Shown here one piece after another: positions 53,101 through 64,000 of a stretch of DNA of 64,000 nt. A program made the position numbers and the translations under genes. The stretch covers positions 2,418,001 to 2,482,000 of the forward strand of contig NZ_JAGIOI010000001.1 of assembly GCF_017876675.1 (NCBI RefSeq), given 5' to 3'. The notes beneath the pieces were generated by a model that did no database searches, was not told the DNA's origin, and saw nothing but the letters and a program-made list of their open reading frames with translations. Origin of the DNA: Arthrobacter stackebrandtii (lineage in GTDB: Bacteria > Actinomycetota > Actinomycetes > Actinomycetales > Micrococcaceae). Position 1 is the first letter of the stretch. Each line of letters opens with the position of its first letter.

Positions 53101-53712
53101 ACGCCGGTGTTCGACGGTGCCCGTGAAGAAGAAATCACCGGCCTGCTCGACTCCACCAACGTGACCCGCGACGGCGACCGCCTGATCGACTCCTCCGGTA
53201 AGACCATGCTGTTTGACGGCCGCTCCGGCGAGCCGTTCCCGGACCCGATCTCCGTTGGCTACATGTACATCTTGAAGCTCCACCACTTGGTGGACGACAA
53301 GATCCACGCCCGCTCCACGGGCCCGTACTCCATGATCACCCAGCAGCCCCTGGGCGGTAAGGCGCAGTTCGGTGGACAGCGCTTTGGTGAGATGGAAGTT
53401 TGGGCACTTGAGGCCTACGGCGCGGCGTACACGCTGCAGGAACTGCTGACGATCAAGTCCGATGACATCCATGGCCGCGTGAAGGTTTACGAAGCCATCG
53501 TCAAGGGCGAGAACATCCCGGAGCCCGGTATTCCGGAATCCTTCAAGGTTCTCATCAAGGAAATGCAGTCGCTTTGCCTGAACGTGGAAGTCCTTTCCAC
53601 CGACGGCACCACGATTGAGATGCGTGACTCGGATGAAGAAGTCTTCCGGGCCGCGGAGGAGCTGGGCATCGACCTGTCACGGGCCGAACCCAACTCTGTC
53701 GAAGAAGTTTAG
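50194..53712 (+). CDS. rpoB: DNA-directed RNA polymerase subunit beta
   Basis: A 1172-residue beta subunit starting at TTG 50194 with GGAAGG seven bases upstream; [10 protein letters not shown] is a typical actinobacterial N-terminus. The rifampicin region reads [31 protein letters not shown], which is the susceptible wild-type form at the usual resistance positions. [14 protein letters not shown] and [24 protein letters not shown] are other invariant segments. The gene is followed by rpoC after 142 bp. Confidence 0.98.
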   Translation: MVASSTSNVNNAATAIDSNSTDGAKSRLSFAKIHEPLDVPNLLALQTESFDWLVGNERWQNRMQKAVDADDDSVAVTFGLADIFEEISPIEDFQGTMSLSFAEPEFSDPKFTVDECKDRDATYAAPLYVKAEFMNNLTGEIKQQTVFMGDFPLMTNKGTFVINGTERVVVSQLVRSPGAYFERTADKTSDKEIFTAKIIPSRGAWFELEIDKRDQVGVRLDRKRKQSVTVLLKALGWTEGQILEEFGEFDSIRATLEKDATTGREDALLDIYRKLRPGEPPTVDAADALLNNLYFNPKRYDLAKVGRYKINRKLGIDLPLSDENASVLSVDDIVAMIKYLVTLHAGGKTTKGMRDGAEVDLRVDVDDIDHFGNRRIRAVGELIENQVRTGLSRMERVVRERMTTQDVEAITPQTLINIRPVVAAIKEFFGTSQLSQFMDQNNPLAGLTHKRRLSALGPGGLSRDRAGMEVRDVHPSHYGRMCPIETPEGPNIGLIGSLASYGRINPFGFIETPYRRVKGGVVSDEVDYLTADDEVEVVIAQANAPLDDNNHFTEEMVLVRERGGGGEPVLIPANDVEYMDVSPRQMVSVATALIPFLEHDDANRALMGANMQRQAVPLVQSEAPFVGTGMERATAVDAGDVVIAAKAGVVSEVSADLVVMLNDDGTEIKYPIAKYQRSNQGTAYNQRVLASEGQRLEVGGIIADGPATDLGELALGKNLLVAFMSWEGHNYEDAIILSQRIVAEDVLSSIHIEEHEIDARDTKLGAEEITRDIPNVSEEILAGLDERGIIHIGAEVEAGDILVGKVTPKGETELTPEERLLRAIFGEKSREVRDTSLKVPHGESGTVIGVRVFDRDSEDDLPPGVNQLVRVYVANKRKITDGDKLAGRHGNKGVISKILPIEDMPFLADGTPVDIVLNPLGVPGRMNVGQVLETHLGWVAKTGWKIEGEPEWVKNLPNLPREIGQTRVATPVFDGAREEEITGLLDSTNVTRDGDRLIDSSGKTMLFDGRSGEPFPDPISVGYMYILKLHHLVDDKIHARSTGPYSMITQQPLGGKAQFGGQRFGEMEVWALEAYGAAYTLQELLTIKSDDIHGRVKVYEAIVKGENIPEPGIPESFKVLIKEMQSLCLNVEVLSTDGTTIEMRDSDEEVFRAAEELGIDLSRAEPNSVEEV

Positions 53713-53854
53713 GCGGGACGACGGCGGCAGCCAGCGCCGCCGCCGTCGCACCTTCCACTTCCTCCCGTACCCCGGGGCCTGGGGTCGAGCACAACCCGAC
53801 CCCAGGCCTGTAGAGACATTCAGACTTTAGAGAAATAGAGAGAACAGGACCCAT

Positions 53855-57757
<3,903 letters not shown>

Positions 57758-57777
57758 CATTTAGCCAACTGAAGTTC

Positions 57778-57821
57778 GACGGCGGTTGGTGGGTTCCAAA
57801 CGGAACTCACCAGCCGCCGTC
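57778..57821. terminator. 20-bp-arm hairpin after rpoC
   Basis: The arms 57778-57797 (GACGGCGGTTGGTGGGTTCC) and 57802-57821 pair over 20 positions with two G-U pairs and a 4-nt loop, 21 bp after the rpoC stop. No T-run follows. It probably ends the rpoBC transcript, perhaps with Rho or as an RNA 3'-end stabiliser. Confidence 0.65.
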
Positions 57822-57838
57822 GTCCGTTAACAACCCCC

Positions 57839-57934
57839 TCGCAGCAATGGCCGGTTATTCCCTGACGCCATCGCAGCAATGGCTGGTTTCCTCGCAACCC
57901 TGTCGCAGCAGTGGAACCGCCTGCAGGATTTGTC
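57839..57934. repeat. Degenerate 32-bp tandem repeats
   Basis: TCGCAGCAATGGC begins at 57839 and 57871, and TCGCAGCAGTGG at 57903, an exact 32-bp period. The first two copies share 17 of their first 18 bases and the rest of each unit diverges. They fill the space between the rpoC hairpin and the patatin stop at 57938. Confidence 0.55.
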
Positions 57935-57937
57935 GGC

Positions 57938-58936
57938 TCAGTCCTTCTTGTCGTAGTCCCCGGCCTGCCAGCGTTCCCAATCCCAGCTGGCCAGGAAGTT
58001 TGTGCCTGCGGCGAGGCCCTCGGCATACATGGCTTCCTTGTCGCCGGCAGTGAGATGGAAATCTGTGGCCCTGTAGTTGGAGGTGTCCACGAAAATAGTC
58101 CGGGACGAGGCCTGCGGATCACTGATATACGCGCGGTCGTGGGCGCCCATCATGGTGGAAAGCAGGGATTTGGCCAGTTGCAGGTTGGTATTGTCCGGGC
58201 GCCAGTCCTGGCTCCGGATGTTGCTCTTTCCCGACAATTTGACACCGATGGTGGGCCAGCGTGCAGGGCGGCCGTCATCCCGGTCGAAGATGGACATGGG
58301 GAAGTTGGAGAGCAGGCCGCCGTCGGCGCAAACGATGTGGTCGTGGCCTGTCACCGCAGGGTTTGCCGCCATGATCCAGGGCCGGAAGAAGAATGGGATG
58401 GATGCGGAGGCCCTGATGGCATCAGCCACCAAGACGCTGTCCGGGTCGATGCCCAACCACTCTTCGTAATCCCATGGCAGCCGCAGCATGAGCCCGCGGG
58501 AAACATCTGAGACGATCACCACAAGCTTGTACCGCTGAGACGGCGGAAGCGCGCTGCGGGGGTCGTCCTGTTTCAAGTCGCCCCAGGTGTGCACGCCCCG
58601 GTCGGCGAGCGAATCCACCAGCCAATGATGCAGAAAGTCGCCGGCATACAGGCCCTGGTGGAAAAGCAGCCCAGCCAGCGGCCCGAGAGCCGGAACATGG
58701 GCAAGAAACCCTTTCTCGTCCTCAAAGCGGGTGAAGTCCAACTCCGCCATGAGGTTCCTGGCCCTGGCCACATCATGCCCTGCTGCCACAAGGCCTGCAA
58801 CGATGGCACCGGCCGAGGTCCCGGCAATGCGGTGAAAAGCATACGGGTCCGGGGCGTCGGCCAGGGCCGCCATGGCTCCGATCAGGGCGGAAGCCTTCAC
58901 TCCGCCGCCTTCCAGGACCAGATCTGCGTGTGCCAT
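57938..58936 (-). CDS. Patatin-like phospholipase family protein
   Basis: A 332-residue acyl hydrolase. The oxyanion loop LEGGGVKASALIGAM lies near residues 8-22. Nucleophile Ser41 is in the GTSAG elbow, and the dyad Asp is in CADGGLLSNFPM. These are the patatin/RssA-type catalytic features. ATG at 58936 follows GGGGAGG. The protein lacks a signal peptide, so it is probably cytoplasmic. It is convergent with rpoC. The lipid substrate is unknown. Confidence 0.88.
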   Translation of the reverse strand: MAHADLVLEGGGVKASALIGAMAALADAPDPYAFHRIAGTSAGAIVAGLVAAGHDVARARNLMAELDFTRFEDEKGFLAHVPALGPLAGLLFHQGLYAGDFLHHWLVDSLADRGVHTWGDLKQDDPRSALPPSQRYKLVVIVSDVSRGLMLRLPWDYEEWLGIDPDSVLVADAIRASASIPFFFRPWIMAANPAVTGHDHIVCADGGLLSNFPMSIFDRDDGRPARWPTIGVKLSGKSNIRSQDWRPDNTNLQLAKSLLSTMMGAHDRAYISDPQASSRTIFVDTSNYRATDFHLTAGDKEAMYAEGLAAGTNFLASWDWERWQAGDYDKKD

Positions 58937-59301
58937 GGCGTGCCTCCCCTTTGCCCGGTGCTTCTGACAATGGGCCATGCGCAGCACAGTGTCAAGGGCG
59001 GCTGCACCGGGGGAGCGGGGCCGATTTCGAGGCAGCCCCTAACCCGTGGTAACGTAGTTAGTAATTGTTAGTGTGGCAGTGGATAAGAGTGTCAATTTTC
59101 CTCGTTTAGTCGATGAAAGTGGATGCGGGTCCGGGTTGTACGGTTCTTGTACAGCGAATGCCACATTTTTGCATGCCTAGGCGCTGTGAAGTCGCCGAGT
59201 CTGCGACTACCAGTAAACAGCTTTTCCCGTTGGGCACCGCGTGTGCCGGGCGGGGCAGGCAACACGAGAAGACTCTCGAGAAAACAACGGAGAACACGAA
59301 A
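58937..59301 (+). promoter_or_regulatory. Upstream region and leader of the str operon
   Basis: The 365-bp gap holds no convincing gene. The stretch 59046-59105 is markedly AT-rich and probably contains the rpsL promoter, but no pair of hexamers stands out. TTGTAC occurs twice 11 bp apart (59136-59141 and 59147-59152). The ribosome-binding site of rpsL is weak (GGAGAACACGAA before GTG). Confidence 0.4.
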
Positions 59302-59676
59302 GTGCCTACGATTAACCAGCTGGTCCGAAAGGGCCGGACACCCAAGGTCACCAAGACCAAGGCTCCCGCACTGAAGGGCAGCCCCATGCGTCGCGGCGTT
59401 TGCACGCGCGTTTACACCACCACCCCGAAGAAGCCGAACTCGGCTCTGCGTAAGGTCGCACGTGTGCGCCTCAACGGCGGCGTGGAAGTTACCGCTTACA
59501 TCCCCGGTGTAGGCCACAACCTCCAGGAGCACTCCATCGTGCTCGTCCGCGGAGGCCGTGTTAAGGACCTTCCCGGTGTTCGTTACAAGATTGTCCGCGG
59601 CGCATTGGATACCCAGGGCGTTAAGAACCGCAAGCAGGCTCGCAGCCGCTACGGTGCAAAGATGGAGAAGAAGTAA
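59302..59676 (+). CDS. rpsL: 30S ribosomal protein S12
   Basis: A 124-residue S12 starting at GTG 59302 ([12 protein letters not shown]). The streptomycin-relevant loops read [17 protein letters not shown] and [12 protein letters not shown], the wild-type (susceptible) lysines. The gene is one base ahead of the rpsG start region and opens the str operon. Confidence 0.98.
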   Translation: MPTINQLVRKGRTPKVTKTKAPALKGSPMRRGVCTRVYTTTPKKPNSALRKVARVRLNGGVEVTAYIPGVGHNLQEHSIVLVRGGRVKDLPGVRYKIVRGALDTQGVKNRKQARSRYGAKMEKK

Positions 59677-59677
59677 T

Positions 59678-60148
59678 ATGCCTCGCAAGGGTCCGGCCCC
59701 CAAGCGGCCGCTAGTAGTAGATCCCGTATACGGCTCCCCCCTGGTCACTCAGCTGATCAACAAGGTTCTCGTTGACGGCAAGAAGTCCACCGCAGAGCGC
59801 ATCGTTTACGGTGCACTCGAGGGTGTTCGTGAGAAGACCGGTGCTGATCCCGTAGTTGCCTTGAAGAAGGCCATGGAGAACATCAAGCCGAGCCTTGAGG
59901 TCAAGTCCCGCCGTGTTGGTGGCGCCACCTACCAGGTTCCGGTTGAGGTCAAGCCGGGTCGTCAGACCGCACTTGCCCTGCGCTGGTTGGTTGGTTACTC
60001 GAAGGCTCGCCGCGAGAAGACCATGACCGAGCGTCTGCGCAACGAAGTTCTGGATGCCTCCAACGGCCTTGGTGCCGCTGTCAAGCGTCGCGAAGATACC
60101 CACAAGATGGCAGAGTCCAACAAGGCCTTCGCACATTACCGCTGGTAA
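59678..60148 (+). CDS. rpsG: 30S ribosomal protein S7
   Basis: A 156-residue S7 that nucleates assembly of the 30S head. [34 protein letters not shown] and [20 protein letters not shown] are conserved. The start ATG at 59678 is one base after the rpsL stop. An open frame continues upstream inside rpsL but is not the start. Confidence 0.98.
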   Translation: MPRKGPAPKRPLVVDPVYGSPLVTQLINKVLVDGKKSTAERIVYGALEGVREKTGADPVVALKKAMENIKPSLEVKSRRVGGATYQVPVEVKPGRQTALALRWLVGYSKARREKTMTERLRNEVLDASNGLGAAVKRREDTHKMAESNKAFAHYRW

Positions 60149-60220
60149 CTAGAGCCATGAGGATGTCGGCGGCAACCCCGCCGGCATCCTTCCAGCTCAT
60201 CTCTAGATAAGGGAGAAACC

Positions 60221-62335
60221 GTGGCACAGGACGTGCTTACAGACCTTAACAAGGTCCGCAACATCGGCATCATGGCCCACATTGATGCTGGCAAGACCAC
60301 TACAACTGAGCGCATCCTGTTCTACACGGGTGTGAACCACAAGCTCGGCGAAACGCACGATGGTGCTTCGACGACTGACTGGATGGAACAGGAAAAGGAA
60401 CGCGGCATCACCATCACGAGCGCCGCCGTGACCTGTTTCTGGAACAACAACCAGATCAACATCATTGACACCCCTGGCCACGTTGACTTCACGGTCGAGG
60501 TTGAGCGCTCGCTTCGCGTGCTCGACGGCGCCGTTGCTGTTTTTGACGGCAAGGAAGGCGTGGAGCCGCAGTCTGAGACTGTTTGGCGTCAGGCTGACAA
60601 GTACAACGTTCCGCGCATCTGCTTCGTCAACAAGATGGACAAGCTCGGCGCTGACTTCTACTTCACCGTTGACACCATCATCAACCGCTTGGGTGCCAAG
60701 CCGTTGGTCATGCAGCTTCCCATCGGTGCCGAGAGCGAGTTCGTCGGCGTTGTCGACCTGCTCACCATGAAGGCATTCGTCTGGGCCGGCGACTCCAAGG
60801 GTGATGTCACCATGGGCGCCAACTACGAAGTCCAGGAGATCCCCGCGGATCTGCAGGAAAAGGCTGAAGAGTACCGCGCAGCCCTCGTTGAGGCCGTTGC
60901 AGAGTCCTCCGAAGAGCTCATGGAGAAGTACCTCGAGGGCGAAGAGCCTTCCATCGAGGAACTCAAGGCTGGCATCCGCAAGCTGACCGTGAACTCGGAA
61001 ATCTACCCCGTGTTCTGTGGCTCCGCCTTCAAGAACCGCGGCGTTCAGCCCATGCTCGATGCTGTCATCGAGTACCTGCCGAACCCGCTGGACGTTGGCG
61101 CCATGGTTGGCCACGATCCCCGTGACGAAGAAGTTGAGCTCACCCGTGAGCCCAGCGAGGATGCACCGTTCTCGGCGCTGTCCTTCAAGATCGCCGCACA
61201 CCCGTTCTTCGGCCAGTTGAACTTCATCCGCGTGTACTCCGGAACGGCAACGTCCGGTACGCAGCTGCTGAACTCCACGAAGCAGAAGAAGGAGCGCATC
61301 GGCAAGCTCTTCCAGATGCACGCCAACAAGGAAATGCCGGTGGATGAAATCCACGCAGGTCACATCTACGCCGTTATCGGCCTCAAGGACACCACCACCG
61401 GTGACACCTTGTGTGATCCGGCAAACCCGATCGTTCTCGAATCGATGACCTTCCCCGATCCCGTGATCTTCGTCGCCATCGAGCCGAAGACCAAGGGTGA
61501 CCAGGAGAAGCTGTCCACCGCTATCCAGAAGCTCTCCGCTGAGGACCCGACGTTCACCGTCAACCTCAACGAAGACACCGGCCAGACCGAAATCGGCGGC
61601 ATGGGCGAGCTCCACCTGGATGTTCTGGTTGACCGCATGCGCCGCGAATTCAACGTTGAAGCCAACGTTGGCAAGCCGCAGGTTGCATACCGTGAAACCA
61701 TCAAGCGCGGCGTAGCCAAGCATGACTACACGCACAAGAAGCAGACCGGTGGTTCCGGCCAGTTCGCCAAGATCCAGATTGCCATTGAGCCGCTGGATAC
61801 GCACGACGGCGAAATGTACGCGTTCGACAACAAGGTCACTGGTGGCCGTGTTCCCCGCGAGTACATCCCCAGCGTTGACCAGGGCATCCAGTCCGCACTG
61901 CCTGACGGCGTGCTGGCCGGCTACCCGATGGTCGGCATCAAGGCCACGCTGCTTGACGGCGCGTCCCACGATGTTGACTCCTCCGAAATGGCCTTCAAGA
62001 TCGCCGGTCGCATGGCGTTCAAGGAAGCCGCTCGGTTGGCCAACCCGGTTCTGCTCGAACCGCTGATGGAAGTTGAAGTCCGCACCCCTGAGGAATACAT
62101 GGGTGAAGTTATCGGTGACATCAACTCACGTCGCGGCCAGATGCAGTCCATGGAGGACGCAAGCGGTGTCAAGGTCATCAAGGCCCTGGTTCCCCTGTCC
62201 GGCATGTTCGGTTACATCGGTGACCTGCGTTCCAAGACCCAGGGTCGCGCAGTTTACTCGATGAAGTTTGACAGCTACTCTGAGGTTCCGAAGGCAGTCG
62301 CCGACGAAATCATCCAGAAGGCCCGCGGCGAATAG
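60221..62335 (+). CDS. fusA: Elongation factor G
   Basis: A 704-residue translational GTPase that moves tRNA-mRNA during elongation and splits ribosomes with RRF. Its G motifs are [13 protein letters not shown] (G1), DTPGHVDFT (G3) and [10 protein letters not shown] (G4). [10 protein letters not shown] is the switch I region. The GTG start at 60221 is preceded by AAGGGAGAAACC. The adjacent CCGGCGGGGTTGCC stretch in the 72-bp gap after rpsG may form a small hairpin. Confidence 0.98.
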   Translation: MAQDVLTDLNKVRNIGIMAHIDAGKTTTTERILFYTGVNHKLGETHDGASTTDWMEQEKERGITITSAAVTCFWNNNQINIIDTPGHVDFTVEVERSLRVLDGAVAVFDGKEGVEPQSETVWRQADKYNVPRICFVNKMDKLGADFYFTVDTIINRLGAKPLVMQLPIGAESEFVGVVDLLTMKAFVWAGDSKGDVTMGANYEVQEIPADLQEKAEEYRAALVEAVAESSEELMEKYLEGEEPSIEELKAGIRKLTVNSEIYPVFCGSAFKNRGVQPMLDAVIEYLPNPLDVGAMVGHDPRDEEVELTREPSEDAPFSALSFKIAAHPFFGQLNFIRVYSGTATSGTQLLNSTKQKKERIGKLFQMHANKEMPVDEIHAGHIYAVIGLKDTTTGDTLCDPANPIVLESMTFPDPVIFVAIEPKTKGDQEKLSTAIQKLSAEDPTFTVNLNEDTGQTEIGGMGELHLDVLVDRMRREFNVEANVGKPQVAYRETIKRGVAKHDYTHKKQTGGSGQFAKIQIAIEPLDTHDGEMYAFDNKVTGGRVPREYIPSVDQGIQSALPDGVLAGYPMVGIKATLLDGASHDVDSSEMAFKIAGRMAFKEAARLANPVLLEPLMEVEVRTPEEYMGEVIGDINSRRGQMQSMEDASGVKVIKALVPLSGMFGYIGDLRSKTQGRAVYSMKFDSYSEVPKAVADEIIQKARGE

Positions 62336-62424
62336 TCGCAAAATTGCCCGGTGTGCGGGCAGGCCCCAGGCAGGCCCGCACACTTGGTTGCACGAAATTT
62401 CTTAAATATCAAAAGCCCCCAGTA

Positions 62425-62471
62425 GACTTACTTTGGATTTCAGCAGCGAACAGCGCCGCTGAGAGTAAGTC
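62425..62471 (+). promoter_or_regulatory. Stem-loop in the tuf leader
   Basis: GACTTACT (62425-62432) and AGTAAGTC (62464-62471) are perfect 8-bp arms, and TCAGC/GCTGA (62440-62444 and 62458-62462) pair inside them. It lies just upstream of the tuf ribosome-binding site (CTAGGAGG) in the 162-bp fusA-tuf gap, so it could tune tuf translation or mark a processing site. Confidence 0.5.
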
Positions 62472-62497
62472 ATCTGAAAACGTTCTAGGAGGACCCC

Positions 62498-63688
62498 GTG
62501 GCGAAGGCAAAGTTCGAGCGGACTAAGCCGCACGTTAACATCGGTACCATTGGTCACGTTGACCATGGTAAGACCACGTTGACGGCTGCCATTTCCAAGG
62601 TACTGTACGACAAGTACCCCGATCTCAACGAAGCACGTGACTTCGCGACTATCGACTCGGCTCCCGAGGAGAAGCAGCGCGGTATCACGATCAACATCTC
62701 GCACGTTGAGTACCAGACCGAGAAGCGCCACTACGCACACGTAGACGCCCCCGGTCACGCTGACTACATCAAGAACATGATCACCGGTGCTGCCCAGATG
62801 GACGGCGCTATCCTGGTGGTTGCTGCGACTGACGGCCCGATGGCCCAGACCCGCGAGCACGTTCTGCTGGCCCGCCAGGTTGGCGTTCCCTACCTGCTGG
62901 TCGCACTGAACAAGTCCGACATGGTTGATGACGAAGAACTCCTCGACCTGGTCGAAATGGAAGTTCGCGAACTCCTGTCCTCACAGGGCTTCGACGGCGA
63001 CGAGGCACCTGTTGTCCGCGTTTCCGGCCTGAAGGCCCTGGAAGGCGACCCCGTATGGGTCAAGTCCGTTGAGGACCTGATGGAAGCCGTTGACAACAAC
63101 GTTCCGGACCCGATCCGCGACAAGGACAAGCCGTTCCTGATGCCGGTTGAAGACGTCTTCACCATCACCGGCCGTGGCACCGTTGTTACGGGCCGCGCCG
63201 AGCGTGGCACGCTTCAGATCAACTCTGAAGTTGAAATCGTTGGTATCCGCCCGGTCCAGAAGACCACGGTTACCGGTATCGAAATGTTCCACAAGCAGCT
63301 CGACGAGGCATGGGCCGGCGAGAACTGTGGCCTGCTGCTCCGCGGCATCAAGCGCGAAGACGTAGAGCGTGGCCAGGTTATCGTGAAGCCGGGTTCCATC
63401 ACCCCGCACACCGATTTCGAAGCCAACGTCTACATCCTGGCCAAGGACGAAGGCGGGCGTCACAACCCGTTCTACTCCAACTACCGCCCGCAGTTCTACT
63501 TCCGCACCACGGATGTTACCGGCGTCATCACCCTGCCCGAGGGCACGGAAATGGTCATGCCTGGCGACAACACCGAAATGTCAGTCGTGCTGATCCAGCC
63601 GATCGCCATGGAAGAGGGCCTCGGCTTCGCTATCCGCGAAGGCGGCCGCACCGTTGGTTCAGGTCGTGTCACCAAGATCCTCAAGTAG
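62498..63688 (+). CDS. tuf: Elongation factor Tu
   Basis: A 396-residue GTPase that delivers aminoacyl-tRNA to the ribosome. Motifs are [11 protein letters not shown] (G1), [26 protein letters not shown] (G3) and NKSDMVDD (G4). Domain III ends [18 protein letters not shown]. The start is GTG at 62498 after CTAGGAGG. A stem-loop precedes it and a UUCG-type terminator follows. Confidence 0.98.
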   Translation: MAKAKFERTKPHVNIGTIGHVDHGKTTLTAAISKVLYDKYPDLNEARDFATIDSAPEEKQRGITINISHVEYQTEKRHYAHVDAPGHADYIKNMITGAAQMDGAILVVAATDGPMAQTREHVLLARQVGVPYLLVALNKSDMVDDEELLDLVEMEVRELLSSQGFDGDEAPVVRVSGLKALEGDPVWVKSVEDLMEAVDNNVPDPIRDKDKPFLMPVEDVFTITGRGTVVTGRAERGTLQINSEVEIVGIRPVQKTTVTGIEMFHKQLDEAWAGENCGLLLRGIKREDVERGQVIVKPGSITPHTDFEANVYILAKDEGGRHNPFYSNYRPQFYFRTTDVTGVITLPEGTEMVMPGDNTEMSVVLIQPIAMEEGLGFAIREGGRTVGSGRVTKILK

Positions 63689-63717
63689 TCTTTAGACTTT
63701 CTTGATTTTCTAAAAGG

Positions 63718-63757
63718 AAGGGCCCCAGCTTCGGCTGGGGCCCTTCTGGTTTTAAAT
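63718..63757 (+). terminator. Intrinsic terminator of the str operon with TTCG tetraloop
   Basis: AAGGGCCCCAGC (63718-63729) and GCTGGGGCCCTT (63734-63745) form a perfect 12-bp stem capped by TTCG closed by a C-G pair. CTGGTTTT follows. It lies 29 bp after the tuf stop. Confidence 0.9.
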
Positions 63758-63844
63758 TGTTTCTTCAATGCCAGGCACGACGGCGCAGCCCGCCTCCCGG
63801 CAGGCCGGCGCCTTTGGTTGCCGGCCGGCCGGGAGACGGACCCG

Positions 63845-64000
63845 CTATTCGGTGACGGCCAGGCCGTCCACGAGCGACTGGACCAGCTGCACATCCAACG
63901 GCTGGCCAAGGTTGGTGGTCAGCAGGGTGATGCCGATGAACGCCCCGCCATCGAGCAGCGTGCCAATGAGCGTGGCTCGGCGGGGCCATTTTTCGTTGTC
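63845..64000 (-). CDS. C-terminal part of an unrecognised protein (window edge)
   Basis: On the minus strand 51 open codons run in from the right edge to TAG at 63845-63847. Visible residues include KWPRRATLIGTLLDGGAF, then GITLLTTNLGQPLDVQLVQ and a C-terminal LVDGLAVTE. Third-position GC is high, as in real genes here, and no better frame exists. I do not recognise the family, and the start lies outside the window. Confidence 0.55.
   Translation of the reverse strand, partial: DNEKWPRRATLIGTLLDGGAFIGITLLTTNLGQPLDVQLVQSLVDGLAVTE

Noticed and set aside
51496-53472. Long minus-strand open frame inside rpoB
   Set aside because: It is the complement of strongly coding rpoB, has no family signature, and its composition reflects the GC-rich third positions of the real gene.
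60203-61969. 588-codon minus-strand open frame inside fusA
   Set aside because: Shadow of fusA. The translated product has no recognisable domain and no ribosome-binding site.

Overview
The window is a high-GC chromosome segment from an actinobacterium, most likely of the Micrococcaceae (Arthrobacter-like). Supporting signs are mycothiol synthase (mshD), a GlnR-type regulator beside it, a degradosome-type polyphosphate kinase next to a two-domain MutT1 Nudix/phosphatase, HadA/HadB-type MaoC dehydratases, a PspC-fused histidine kinase, and the order tRNA-Trp, secE, nusG, rplK, rplA, rplJ, rplL, rpoB, rpoC, rpsL, rpsG, fusA, tuf. Starts are often GTG or TTG and many neighbours overlap by 1 or 4 bases. 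The species cannot be named from the sequence alone.

Left part (1-24 kb): a truncated drug-efflux transporter diverges from its TetR regulator across two dyad operators. A compact run hadA-hadB-MFS-murB follows. Next is an AbiEi/nuclease-like gene flanked by two copies of a roughly 58-bp palindromic repeat, then a fatty-acid desaturase and an AlkZ-like winged-helix protein. The minus-strand genes that follow are asd, two small genes, folA, thyA, a GntR regulator with a polytopic membrane protein, an isopenicillin-N-synthase-like oxygenase, mutT1, ppk, mshD and glnR. After these come a membrane protein, a 37-residue membrane peptide, nitrobindin and ygfZ.

Middle part (24-42 kb): a PadR/DHA2 efflux pair overlaps a convergent GNAT gene. 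Next is the most distinctive locus, a sortase-assembled pilus operon (tip adhesin, LPLTG pilin, class C sortase). The adhesin gene is broken twice. A 2.4-kb insertion sequence with an intact DDE transposase sits just after the signal-peptide codons, and an ochre stop separates the LPLTG motif from the membrane anchor, which is still encoded in frame. The major pilin and sortase look intact. Then come pfkA, a PspC-type envelope-stress cluster (membrane proteins diverging from a PspC-histidine kinase/LuxR response-regulator pair) and an aspartate-type aminotransferase.

Right part (42-64 kb): the housekeeping core. tRNA-Trp, secE, nusG, rplK and rplA are followed by two GNAT genes. An L10-leader-like region with an attenuator-type hairpin precedes rplJ-rplL. 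A convergent ybaK-thiolase pair, rpoB-rpoC, a patatin-like hydrolase, the str operon (rpsL, rpsG, fusA, tuf) and a partial minus-strand gene complete the window. Three convergent gene junctions (8.9, 40.4 and 57.8 kb) hold long dyads without the T-tract of a classical terminator.
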